From: Paenibacillus sp. FSL K6-1096
GTDB lineage: Bacteria > Bacillota > Bacilli > Paenibacillales > Paenibacillaceae
NCBI RefSeq assembly: GCF_037977055.1
Contig: NZ_CP150274.1
Location: forward strand, 4,526,001-4,590,000
DNA length: 64,000 nt
Reading direction: 5' to 3'
The stretch's first letter is position 1; the number at the start of each line of letters is the position of its first letter. The notes beneath the pieces are model-generated. The model had not been told where the DNA came from, did not search any database, and saw only the letters and a program-made list of their open reading frames with translations. Shown here in pieces: positions 1 through 7,346 of this stretch. The position numbers and the translations under genes are program-made.

Positions 1-417
1 CAGCTTACTGCTGAACCGCTAGAGGAATTCTATTACTATCAACTCATGAAATCAGACGATAGAGACCGGATTCAAAGATTCGTTCAGTTCGCCACAGGGC
101 ACCTCCCCTTGCAGCAGATCGCCACTGGCCCCGGGACTGAGATGGGATTCGGCGAAGAATATGCAGCACACCGGAAGCTGGGCGCTATCTTGCAGAGCCT
201 GGACAGGTTCGAGGGGATAGGCGCAGAGCTAATCCTCACTGGCCTGAACAGTCCAGTCATCTCCAACCGGAACATGGCAATCAACGCACTGGAGAGCTGG
301 GACGTTTCATCCTGGGGAGAGCAGCTAATTCACGCAGTCGCACATTTGTCGGAATTGGAGCCTGAAGAGCAGGTGAGAGAACGGCTGGATCAGCTCCGTA
401 AGGATAAGGGGTTATAG
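1..417 (+). CDS. C-terminal part of an unknown protein (truncated by window start)
   Basis: The reading frame is open from the first base of the window and ends at a TAG, so this is the last 138 codons of a gene that begins upstream; the ATG at 46 is internal. The visible part is soluble, rich in Leu and Glu, with helical stretches and a phrase 'GLNSPVISNRNMAINALESW' that looks like a HEAT-type helical repeat. It resembles proteins that databases often label limonene hydroxylase, a name that says little about function. No catalytic motif is visible in this part. I do not assign a role. Confidence 0.7.
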   Translation, partial: QLTAEPLEEFYYYQLMKSDDRDRIQRFVQFATGHLPLQQIATGPGTEMGFGEEYAAHRKLGAILQSLDRFEGIGAELILTGLNSPVISNRNMAINALESWDVSSWGEQLIHAVAHLSELEPEEQVRERLDQLRKDKGL

Positions 418-452
418 GTATTTGTGAGTTTTCTTAGAGAAGGGGATTTATA

Positions 453-914
453 ATGAAAAAACAAACCAAATACCTGCTAGGAATCGGGGCTCTAATCATT
501 GTTTTGGTAGCAGCTGTCTTTGTATATAATGCTCAGAAGACGACTTCTTTCAAGAAACTGATCACCGATAAAATTAATGTTAATGAAATATCGGCCATTT
601 ATATCACCCAAAGATCTTCAGGTGAAGAAGTTAGGCAAGATGAAATTAAAATCGAAGATCGGGAAAAAATAAATAAGCTCATGGCTGAGTTCAATAAGTT
701 AGACTTGAAGAGTGCACATGACGGAAAAATTAAGCTTGTTCCCTATACGTATACCATTCGGATATATGTAAATAGAGAGGCTAGATTCGGCATAGACATA
801 TTTAACAAATTTAATATTTCCTTGTATGACAGTAGTAAGACCAAGAATAGACTGCGTGAGTATTCAACCAACAATGGTGAAATAATAAGTAAGCTGGAGA
901 ATTATTTTAAATAG
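453..914 (+). CDS. Membrane-anchored hypothetical protein
   Basis: A 153-aa protein with a short basic start (MKKQTKY) and one hydrophobic segment at about residues 8-25, with no lipobox cysteine; an N-terminal membrane anchor with an extracytoplasmic domain is likely. The ATG follows an AGAAGGGGAT ribosome binding site. The rest is a mixed alpha/beta domain rich in Lys, Ile and Asn. It is followed at once by a terminator. It sits among other short secreted proteins (984-1478, 1576-1902, 2009-2416) of a type common in Paenibacillus genomes. Family not recognised. Confidence 0.75.
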   Translation: MKKQTKYLLGIGALIIVLVAAVFVYNAQKTTSFKKLITDKINVNEISAIYITQRSSGEEVRQDEIKIEDREKINKLMAEFNKLDLKSAHDGKIKLVPYTYTIRIYVNREARFGIDIFNKFNISLYDSSKTKNRLREYSTNNGEIISKLENYFK

Positions 915-924
915 ACCATGAACC

Positions 925-954
925 AAAAGGTGTTCTCGAAGGAGCACCTTTTTC
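925..954. terminator. Rho-independent terminator between convergent genes
   Basis: AAAAGGTG (925-932) pairs with CACCTTTT (945-952) and is followed by a T-rich tract; the A-run on the left arm allows use in both directions. It lies between a plus-strand gene ending at 914 and a minus-strand gene ending at 984. Confidence 0.75.
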
Positions 955-983
955 TTTCACTATTTTAAATTCAGGATCGGCAA

Positions 984-1478
984 TTAATCTATAGTCCTTA
1001 ACCCCCAATTGCCTGCATCATCCTTCACGAAGTAAAAGGAAAGATTGTCAACCTTAACATCCGAACCATCCTTAACTTTAACCTCTAGAGTTACAACAGT
1101 TCTTCCAGCAGAATCATCCTCAACAGAAATTAGCTTATCAAAAGAATACTCTTTGCCCAGCATAAAGCCGTGTGCGTCAGCAGACTGATCATTTGCAAAG
1201 GCACTCTTGAATTCTTTCTCATTATTGTTCACTAAAGCCTTCATTACTGCATTCAAACTATTTGTAATCTGTTCATTCAACTTCGTATCATTTACATCGC
1301 TTAACTCAATGAATATACCTGTTTTAAAATCGTCCTGGTCTGGTGATGAGTGTGGCGCTGAAGGCTGTGTGTCTTGACTTGTAGCTTCTTGTTTGGGGGT
1401 ATCATTGGAATTCCCTGCACAGCCTGCTAAAATTCCTATAATTAAAGAGCACGCTATAATCTTTGCGATTTTGTTCAT
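984..1478 (-). CDS. Putative lipoprotein (unknown family)
   Basis: A 164-aa protein with a lipoprotein signal: MNKIAKIIACSLIIGILAGC, lipobox LAGC with Cys at residue 20. A Ser/Gln/Pro/Asp-rich linker follows (about 22-50), then a globular domain of about 110 aa that reads like an NTF2/DUF4878-type fold (helix with NSLNAVMKALVNNNEKEFKSA, then strands ending in 'DDAGNWGLRTID'). That fold suggestion is inference from pattern only. A GGAGGGTT ribosome binding site lies just upstream. It stands alone on the minus strand between two plus-strand small secreted protein genes. Confidence 0.75.
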   Translation of the reverse strand: MNKIAKIIACSLIIGILAGCAGNSNDTPKQEATSQDTQPSAPHSSPDQDDFKTGIFIELSDVNDTKLNEQITNSLNAVMKALVNNNEKEFKSAFANDQSADAHGFMLGKEYSFDKLISVEDDSAGRTVVTLEVKVKDGSDVKVDNLSFYFVKDDAGNWGLRTID

Positions 1479-1575
1479 GCTAACCCTCCTTCGGTTTATT
1501 GCCTTAGCCTGTAGGGGATGCAGGTCCGATCCTTCGGCTGAAATAGCTTACTACAATATACAAAGGGGATTTGTC

Positions 1576-1902
1576 ATGAAGAAAATAAAAATACTACTCT
1601 TGGTAATTGTTCTGATGGCTTGCGCCTTAGGACTAGCTGGATTAAAAATATTCAAAGATAAAACAACAAGCGAAGTAGAAGCATACTTAATAGAAGAACA
1701 AGGGTATAATCCGAATGATATATATGAGATTTATACTCAAATTGGTAAAGCTCCTCTGGTGAGTACGACCGTCATTTTTGATGATGATAGAAGCTCCAGA
1801 TATTTGTATCGTAAAGAAAATGGAAAGATATATCAATACAGTAGGGCTCCTGTCCAAGGTGTGGACGATGGAACAAAACGATATAAGCATGTTGAAGAGT
1901 GA
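1576..1902 (+). CDS. DUF3139-like membrane-anchored protein
   Basis: A 108-aa protein starting MKKIKILLLVIVLMACALG. The start at 1576 is chosen because AAAGGGGAT lies at the right distance; the open frame runs further upstream (to 1393) but there it only mirrors the opposite lipoprotein gene. One hydrophobic N-terminal segment is followed by a small extracytoplasmic domain with 'VEAYLIEEQGYNPNDIYEI', the pattern of DUF3139 (YxeA-like small secreted proteins). No function is known for the family. The Cys at residue 16 lies inside the hydrophobic core rather than in a good lipobox. Confidence 0.7.
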   Translation: MKKIKILLLVIVLMACALGLAGLKIFKDKTTSEVEAYLIEEQGYNPNDIYEIYTQIGKAPLVSTTVIFDDDRSSRYLYRKENGKIYQYSRAPVQGVDDGTKRYKHVEE

Positions 1903-2008
1903 AAAGACGAGGCCTTTCGCGAAGCCGATTAGATTACCCGTAGTGCTACCAATAAAACCATAAGCATACAATTGAACAAGCTCTCAAATATTTGTATGGA
2001 GGAATATC

Positions 2009-2416
2009 ATGAAAAGATTGATAGGGGTTTCTCTATTGATACTATTGACCGCTTGCTCTAACCCTCAAGAATCTAACCCAACAAAGAAGGATATTACCTT
2101 TACCGAAATTAAATCCTCTCTAAGCAACGCATCACCTATATTAAAATGGAATGACCAAATATATTTAATAACTGACGAAAAGGTATCTGCCAGTGAAATT
2201 GAGTTGGAAATCGGAACAGTTACCAGTTACTCTATCACAGGCGAAAAAATGACACCGAACAATTTTTCGAATTATTATGGTACAGGCACACCATTTTTCA
2301 TTATTAAAGGGAAAGACAAAGTAAAAGAATTAGCGATCCAAACTAGTAAAGAAACCTTCGTGAAGGCAATAATTCCAAAGGCAGTTACCAGCTCCAATTC
2401 TGAATTCCAACTCTAA
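2009..2416 (+). CDS. Putative lipoprotein (NoxA/LppA-like small domain, unknown)
   Basis: A 135-aa protein with a lipoprotein signal: MKRLIGVSLLILLTAC, lipobox LTAC with Cys at residue 16, after a GGAGGAATATC ribosome binding site. The mature part has a single small beta-rich domain ('SPILKWNDQIYLIT', 'GTPFFIIKGKDKVKELAIQ') of the kind seen in many Firmicute lipoproteins that sense or bind unknown ligands. A terminator follows at 2438. No family name can be given with confidence. Confidence 0.75.
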   Translation: MKRLIGVSLLILLTACSNPQESNPTKKDITFTEIKSSLSNASPILKWNDQIYLITDEKVSASEIELEIGTVTSYSITGEKMTPNNFSNYYGTGTPFFIIKGKDKVKELAIQTSKETFVKAIIPKAVTSSNSEFQL

Positions 2417-2437
2417 TATGGTTCAAACCACGCTGCC

Positions 2438-2460
2438 GGGCTCCAATAGGAGTCCTTTTC
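2438..2460 (+). terminator. Rho-independent terminator
   Basis: GGGCTCC (2438-2444), loop AATA, GGAGTCC (2449-2455), then TTTTCTGT. It closes the lipoprotein gene ending at 2416. Confidence 0.75.
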
Positions 2461-2566
2461 TGTGTAATTTTAGGAATATCATAGATTTACATTAGGGATT
2501 GGGCTATCATTATTGCATACAGAGAAATTGTGGAAAATTGAATTTGACCAACGGGCGGAGGTACAC

Positions 2567-2896
2567 ATGGACGAATTAATGCAGAGAATCATTCAATTCC
2601 GTGACGACAGGGACTGGAAGCAATTCCATGATCCCAAGGATCTGGCGCTCTCGATCACGCTGGAGTCTAGCGAGCTGCTGGAGCTTTTTCAATGGAAGAA
2701 CAGTCAGCAGGCTATAGAGCAGCATTACTCCGACATGCAGGACGAAATCGCGGATATTCTTATCTACACGCTAACGCTTGCCCATGATCTGCAGATCGAT
2801 GTTAAGGAGGCTATCCTCCAGAAGATAGACAAAAACGCGAAGAAATACCCCATATCCAGCTCCAAGGGAAGCTCACAAAAAAGCACACAGCAGTGA
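2567..2896 (+). CDS. MazG-like nucleotide pyrophosphohydrolase
   Basis: A 109-aa all-alpha protein of the compact MazG/RS21-C6 (dCTPase-like) type: 'FRDDRDWKQFHDPKDLALSITLESSELLELFQW' gives the E-x-x-E helix, and 'DMQDEIADILIYTLTLA' gives the E-x-x-D helix that bind Mg2+ in the family. Such enzymes split nucleoside triphosphates to monophosphates plus pyrophosphate. The ATG at 2567 follows GGCGGAGGT; an upstream in-frame ATG at 2513 lacks a site. The C-terminus is Ser/Gln/Lys rich. It is followed after 19 bp by a DUF2075 helicase-like gene, a pairing seen repeatedly in Firmicutes and fitting phage defence or DNA metabolism. Confidence 0.85.
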   Translation: MDELMQRIIQFRDDRDWKQFHDPKDLALSITLESSELLELFQWKNSQQAIEQHYSDMQDEIADILIYTLTLAHDLQIDVKEAILQKIDKNAKKYPISSSKGSSQKSTQQ

Positions 2897-2915
2897 ATGA
2901 ACAGGGGAGAGCTCT

Positions 2916-4808
2916 ATGATTATCTATGAATCGACCAAGCAGCAATTTATGGATGATGTGACCGAGGATACGATCGCCGTAAAGATTCATAACCAGTACG
3001 TTCAAAAAATCGGCAGGGCTGCCATGGGCGAAATCAATGCCTGGAACAATTCCATGAACTATCTATATAAAGTACTGAACACCTCGGACATTCCAGATGA
3101 CGCAGGAATCGCGATTGAATATAGAATTCCGGCGCAGCCAAGAAGAGTCGACTTCATGATTACAGGCTTGAATGAACAGGATCAATACTCCGTGGTTATC
3201 ATCGAGCTTAAGCAGTGGACAGAAGTGGAGACGGTTGAGGATGCGGATGGTCTGGTCAGAACCTTTTTTAACAGAACCAAGACAAGCACGCAGCATCCTT
3301 CGAAGCAGGCATGGTCCTATGCCAGACTCATTCATGATTACAACGAGAGCGTGCAGAACGAAGCGGTCCAGCTCTATCCTTGTGCGTATCTACATAACTA
3401 TATTCAGAAAGATAATGACCCCTTATTGCACCCTGTCTACGATTCATACATTGAGGAAGCGCCGATTTTCTCCAAGGGAGATGCTCTAAAGCTAAGAGGG
3501 TTTATCACGACCTACATTAAAAAGACCGACAGAAGCAAATCACTATACCTTATAGAGCACGGCAAAATTAAACCCTCCAAATCGCTGCAGGATGCACTCC
3601 TCAGTATGCTCCAGGGAAATCAGGAATTCATTATGATCGACGATCAGGATGTTGTTTATCAAGAAGCTTTAAGATTAGCGAAGCAAGCCCGGTCTGGAAA
3701 AAAGCAAGTCCTGATCGTCGAAGGCGGCCCGGGAACAGGCAAGTCGGTGCTTGGCATTAATCTGCTGGTAGAGCTTACCGCCCGGGAACTCGTCTGCCAA
3801 TATGTAACCAAGAATAGCGCCCCGCGTTCCGTGTATATGAAGAAGCTCCAGAAGAACGTGAAGAAAGCGGTCATCGATAACCTATTCAAAGGCTCAGGTG
3901 TATATTATGATGCATTGCCCAATGAATTCGATTGCCTGATTGTGGACGAGGCGCACCGCTTGAATGAGAAGTCCGGCCTGTTCAAAAATAAAGGGATCAA
4001 TCAGATGATGGAGATCATCCGTGCTTCCCGGTTCTCGGTATTCTTCATCGATGAATATCAGAAGATTGCCATGCACGATGTAGGCAGCAAGGAGCAGATC
4101 AGGCACTATGCGGAGCTGATGGATGCCGACATCACGGAGATGACCCTGTCTTCCCAATTCCGGTGCAATGGCTCGGACGGATATTTGGCATGGCTGGATG
4201 ATGTGCTCGAAATTCGTGAAACGGCGAATGCAGACGGCTTCGACTTCGAGTATGACATCCGGCTCTACGATGACCCGAATAAGCTGCGGGACGAAATCTT
4301 CAGCAAGAATCAGATCAATAACAAGGCCCGAATGCTCGCCGGCTACTGCTGGGACTGGAAGAGCGATGGCAAGAACAATCCCGGCGTGCATGATATTCAG
4401 CTAGAGCAATACCAATTCTTCATGAGCTGGAACCTGAGCAATACCACCACCTGGGCCATCGACCCGGAATCCATCGAGCAAGTAGGCTGCATCCACACCT
4501 CCCAAGGTCTGGAGTTCGACTATGTCGGAGTAATCATCGGCGAAGATATGCGCTATGAGAACAACCGGATCATCACCGACCCTTTCAAGCGTGCGAAGAC
4601 AGACAAGTCCCTGTCAGGCTTCAAGACCCTGTACAAAAAAGACAAGGACGAAGCCCTCCGCATAGCCGATCAGATTATCCGCAACACCTACCGGACCCTA
4701 ATGACCCGGGGAACGAAGGGATGTTATATCTACTGTGTTGATCCTCATCTGAAGGCGTACTTGCAGAGGCGGTTGGCTTTGCAGGGGGCGGTGGTGGGGT
4801 TTGGTTGA
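2916..4808 (+). CDS. DUF2075 (Schlafen group 3-like) ATPase/helicase with N-terminal PD-(D/E)XK-like region
   Basis: A 630-aa protein. Residues about 76-100 hold 'RRVDFMITG ... VIIELKQW', the D...ExK pattern of PD-(D/E)XK nucleases. The DUF2075 ATPase follows: Walker A GGPGTGKS at about 270-277, Walker B 'LIVDEAHR' at about 341, 'SSQFRCNGSDGY' (motif III-like), and C-terminal superfamily I helicase-like motifs 'CIHTSQGLEFDYVGVIIG' and 'YRTLMTRGTKGCYI'. The sequence therefore points to a nuclease-helicase fusion. It follows the MazG-like gene with its own GGGGAG site, so the two are likely one operon. Base composition here is near that of the host core, unlike the AT-rich genes that follow. 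The role in phage defence is inference from family and context. Confidence 0.85.
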   Translation: MIIYESTKQQFMDDVTEDTIAVKIHNQYVQKIGRAAMGEINAWNNSMNYLYKVLNTSDIPDDAGIAIEYRIPAQPRRVDFMITGLNEQDQYSVVIIELKQWTEVETVEDADGLVRTFFNRTKTSTQHPSKQAWSYARLIHDYNESVQNEAVQLYPCAYLHNYIQKDNDPLLHPVYDSYIEEAPIFSKGDALKLRGFITTYIKKTDRSKSLYLIEHGKIKPSKSLQDALLSMLQGNQEFIMIDDQDVVYQEALRLAKQARSGKKQVLIVEGGPGTGKSVLGINLLVELTARELVCQYVTKNSAPRSVYMKKLQKNVKKAVIDNLFKGSGVYYDALPNEFDCLIVDEAHRLNEKSGLFKNKGINQMMEIIRASRFSVFFIDEYQKIAMHDVGSKEQIRHYAELMDADITEMTLSSQFRCNGSDGYLAWLDDVLEIRETANADGFDFEYDIRLYDDPNKLRDEIFSKNQINNKARMLAGYCWDWKSDGKNNPGVHDIQLEQYQFFMSWNLSNTTTWAIDPESIEQVGCIHTSQGLEFDYVGVIIGEDMRYENNRIITDPFKRAKTDKSLSGFKTLYKKDKDEALRIADQIIRNTYRTLMTRGTKGCYIYCVDPHLKAYLQRRLALQGAVVGFG

Positions 4809-5002
4809 GGGTAGCAGCGTTCTATAGAGAACTATCATTGATTTGAAAAGATGGAGGATCAGATTAATGGAGCGGGTAACCCCGTGCCAACAATCTGTCC
4901 TCTATTTTGTTATAAGGGGGTTACGTGTTCAATAGCAAATTAAGATGCATTTTGGAAAGTTTTCTAGATTAAAAAATTACAAATTAGTCCAAACAACTTT
5001 TG
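4809..5002. other. Intergenic gap at the left edge of the AT-rich island
   Basis: No gene is seen. Composition shifts from core-like to AT-rich across this stretch, about 4900-5000. I see no direct repeat, tRNA end or integrase remnant that would mark an attachment site. Confidence 0.4.
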
Positions 5003-5353
5003 TTATTTCTTCTGTTTTAACTGGTAAAGACGATACATTTCTAATTCTTCTTTTAACCGCTGCGCCTCATCTGCTGTTATTTCCTCTAAATTATCCTGTC
5101 CAAAGAAAATATAAGGTGGACGGTCTTCTTTTATTAACTCTTTAATGTATGTTCTTTCTTCTCTTCCAATCAAAAAATCCACAGACACTTCAAAATAATC
5201 TGCAAGCCTAATTAATGTATTTACATCAGGAATCCTCTTTTTAGATTCGTAACCGGAGATTGATACCTTTGATACTCCTATGGAATCTCCTAATTGTAAT
5301 TGTGTAAGGTTGTTCTGAATTCTTAACTTTTTTATTCTTTCCGATATTAGCAT
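5003..5353 (-). CDS. Xre-family transcriptional regulator of the phosphorothioation island
   Basis: A 116-aa protein with an N-terminal Cro/C1 helix-turn-helix ('ERIKKLRIQNNLTQLQLGDSIGVSKVSISGYE', about 3-60), then 'VDFLIGREE' typical of the end of such domains, and a Lys/Glu-rich C-terminal helix (about 85-116). The ATG at 5353 is preferred over an in-frame GTG at 5362 because GAGGTGG lies about 6 bases upstream of the ATG. It is divergent to the PP-loop gene at 5480; the 126 bp between them hold three pairs of GTTAAC half-sites. I infer that it controls itself and the island genes through these, likely as a repressor. Confidence 0.85.
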   Translation of the reverse strand: MLISERIKKLRIQNNLTQLQLGDSIGVSKVSISGYESKKRIPDVNTLIRLADYFEVSVDFLIGREERTYIKELIKEDRPPYIFFGQDNLEEITADEAQRLKEELEMYRLYQLKQKK

Positions 5354-5382
5354 TAAACCCACCTCAGAAATATCTTACCCCA

Positions 5383-5460
5383 AAGTTAACAAGAAGTTAA
5401 TAAATATAATTGAAGTTAACATATGGTTAACCTATAATGAAAATTAACAATGAGTTAACT
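5383..5460. promoter_or_regulatory. Three tandem operator pairs built from GTTAAC half-sites
   Basis: Six copies of GTTAAC or a one-base variant occur at 5385, 5396, 5415, 5426, 5443 and 5454. They form three pairs, and in each pair the two copies start exactly 11 bp apart, about one DNA turn, so both halves lie on the same face. Pairs are spaced 30 and 28 bp apart. The array fills the divergent spacer between the Xre gene and the PP-loop gene and covers where their promoters must be. This is the expected picture for cooperative autoregulation by the neighbouring Xre protein; binding itself is inferred. Confidence 0.7.
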
Positions 5461-5479
5461 TTGTTAGGGAGGATGAAGT

Positions 5480-6295
5480 ATGAAAAGAATAGTTTTTTTA
5501 TCAGGTGGGATTGGAAGTTGGGCGGCAGGAATGAGAGTGATGCAGAAATATGGAAGTGAGGATATCATAAACCTATTTACTGATACGAAAAAGAAAAATG
5601 ATGGACATCCTCATCGGGGCGAGGATCAAGATTTATACCGATTTTTAAATGAAAGTTGGGGATATATCGGTGGGGCTTTGGAATGGATGTCTGTAGGTAA
5701 GCATATATGGCAAGTTTTTGAAGAGGTAAGGTATATGGGGAACACAAGGATTGATCCGTGTAGTAGGATACTAAAAAGGGAGGCGGCAAGGAATTGGATT
5801 GAAAAGAGATTTTCTCCAGATGAAGTTACTTTATATCTTGGAATTGATTGGACTGAAGAGCATCGCGCAAAAAAGTGTAGAGACTATTGGAAACCGTACC
5901 ATGTTGAGTTTCCACTAATTAATGAGCCATATTTGTCTAAAGAGGATATGTGTATCTGGGTTGAAAAGTACGGAGTTAATAGACCACGTTTATATAATAT
6001 GGGTTTTTCACATAATAATTGTGGGGGATTTTGTGTGAAAGGAGGGCAAGGACACTTTTACAATTTATTAAAGCAAATGCCTGAACGATATGCTTATCAT
6101 GAAGCCAAGCAAGAAGAACTTTTTCTAATCATAGGGAAGAAAGTTCCTTTCATAAGAAGAACAATAGATAAACAGATGAACTATTTAAGTTTAAAGGAAT
6201 TTAGGGAGCAAATAGAAAAGGACGAGTTGAACAATAAGGAAATATCGATTGATTTAATGGACATCGGTGGGTGTGGCTGTTTTAATGACATTTGA
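5480..6295 (+). CDS. PP-loop ATP pyrophosphatase, SspD/DndC-like paralogue (PAPS reductase family)
   Basis: A 271-aa protein with the PP-loop SGGIGS at residues 8-13, a C at 94 ('DPCSRILK'), a CxxxC at 181/185 ('HNNCGGFCVKGG') and a terminal CxC at 265/267. The same cysteine layout is present in the SspD candidate at 10828 ('FSHANCAGRCVRGG', C92, CxC near the end), so the two are paralogues; both also keep 'PERY' after the CxxxC. SspD/DndC enzymes activate DNA or a sulfur carrier with ATP for phosphorothioate formation, and the cysteines may hold an Fe-S cluster. It is the first gene right of the Xre operators, has GGGAGGATG as its site, and is separated from sspB by 162 bp. Whether it acts in modification, sensing or something else is open. 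Confidence 0.8.
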   Translation: MKRIVFLSGGIGSWAAGMRVMQKYGSEDIINLFTDTKKKNDGHPHRGEDQDLYRFLNESWGYIGGALEWMSVGKHIWQVFEEVRYMGNTRIDPCSRILKREAARNWIEKRFSPDEVTLYLGIDWTEEHRAKKCRDYWKPYHVEFPLINEPYLSKEDMCIWVEKYGVNRPRLYNMGFSHNNCGGFCVKGGQGHFYNLLKQMPERYAYHEAKQEELFLIIGKKVPFIRRTIDKQMNYLSLKEFREQIEKDELNNKEISIDLMDIGGCGCFNDI

Positions 6296-6399
6296 AAATG
6301 AATGTTTACTATATATAATTTCATGAAAACGTTACAAAACACAATAAATAGAACATAAGTTCCTTAAAAAACTATCCATATTTTATATCTTGGTGTATA

Positions 6400-6437
6400 A
6401 TCATCCCTGGAGACTATTCTCCAGGGATGATTATTTA
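6400..6437. promoter_or_regulatory. Perfect inverted repeat in the sspB leader, next to a TATAAT
   Basis: AATCATCCCTGGAGA and its exact complement TCTCCAGGGATGATT flank a 5-base loop (CTATT). A TATAAT lies at the left edge of the repeat, and the sspB ribosome binding site (AGAAAGGAAG) follows about 5 bases after it. No T-run follows, so it is a poor terminator; it is better read as an operator or a 5' leader hairpin that controls access to the sspB site. Confidence 0.6.
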
Positions 6438-6457
6438 AGAAAGGAAGTCCTACATAT

Positions 6458-7336
6458 ATGGCTTATGCTAGACATCAAAGTTTCTATATAAGAGATAAGT
6501 GGTTCAGCAAAGGATTAAGGGCAGTAAAACAAAATAATAGGTTTTTCTTCAATGAATATGCATTTGAGACAATTGGGCTTGGAAAAAATATGCTTGAAGC
6601 TTTAAAATATTGGTTGTTTGCTTTTGATGTTGTTGAGGAACGAACAATAGAGGGACAACGGATACATGTATTAACGGAATTAGGAGAAATTTTATTTAAT
6701 AGTGATCGCCTTTTGCAAAAAAATGAATCGTTGGCTATTCTTCACTATCACTTGGTAAAGAATAAAAATGATCAATCAACAGTATTTGATTGGTATTTTA
6801 ACAGCTATCGAGAAACTTCTGTTAGCAGACCTGATTTACTTAGTTCCTTTGTAACATGGGTTAGCCAAAATGAGGCGAAGGATATATCAGGAAATTCTTT
6901 GAAACGAGATATAGACTGTTTAGTTCAATTCTATACTAAATCGCCTGATGATAATGATCCCGAGGATACTATGTTTTCCCCATTTTCGAAACTAAAGTTG
7001 ATGAGAAGTGAACGCTCAGGGGAGAGCTTTGATACAATCAAAAAAATAATCCCTGAGCTTAATTCAATTGGAATAGCCTCACTTTACTACATCCTTCTTG
7101 ATCTTGACTCTATCCCTGAGGATCGGCTTATTAGTGTCGATGAGATTGTGAATGGTGATAACCTATGGGGGAAAATATTTAATCTGTCTCGGAATAAGGT
7201 GGTTGAAGCGCTAAATATTCTTACTAACCACGAAAAGTATCCGATTGAGTACGTAAGAACAAATAATTTGGACTATATAAGAGTACCGTTGATTACGTCG
7301 ATTGAGTTTATTAAGAGTGAGCTTTTGAAAGGATGA
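6458..7336 (+). CDS. sspB: SspB-like DUF4007 protein of a phosphorothioation system
   Basis: A 292-aa protein opening 'YARHQSFYIRDKWFSKGLRAV' and 'ETIGLGKNMLEALKYWLFA', the DUF4007 signature also found in SspB. In Vibrio SspABCD, SspB is a DNA nickase that supports single-strand phosphorothioation. Length fits the family. The ATG has AAGAAAGGAAG upstream. Next come sspC (gap 10 bp) and sspD (gap 4 bp), the standard sspBCD order. Codon use is AT-rich like the whole island. No sspA (cysteine desulfurase) is present; a housekeeping IscS/NifS is likely to supply sulfur. Confidence 0.85.
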   Translation: MAYARHQSFYIRDKWFSKGLRAVKQNNRFFFNEYAFETIGLGKNMLEALKYWLFAFDVVEERTIEGQRIHVLTELGEILFNSDRLLQKNESLAILHYHLVKNKNDQSTVFDWYFNSYRETSVSRPDLLSSFVTWVSQNEAKDISGNSLKRDIDCLVQFYTKSPDDNDPEDTMFSPFSKLKLMRSERSGESFDTIKKIIPELNSIGIASLYYILLDLDSIPEDRLISVDEIVNGDNLWGKIFNLSRNKVVEALNILTNHEKYPIEYVRTNNLDYIRVPLITSIEFIKSELLKG

Positions 7337-7346
7337 GCTACTAGAT

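Noticed and set aside
5480..6295. Assimilatory PAPS reductase (cysH)
   Set aside because: The C-terminal ECGLH-type motif of CysH is missing, and the context and cysteine layout match SspD/DndC-like proteins.
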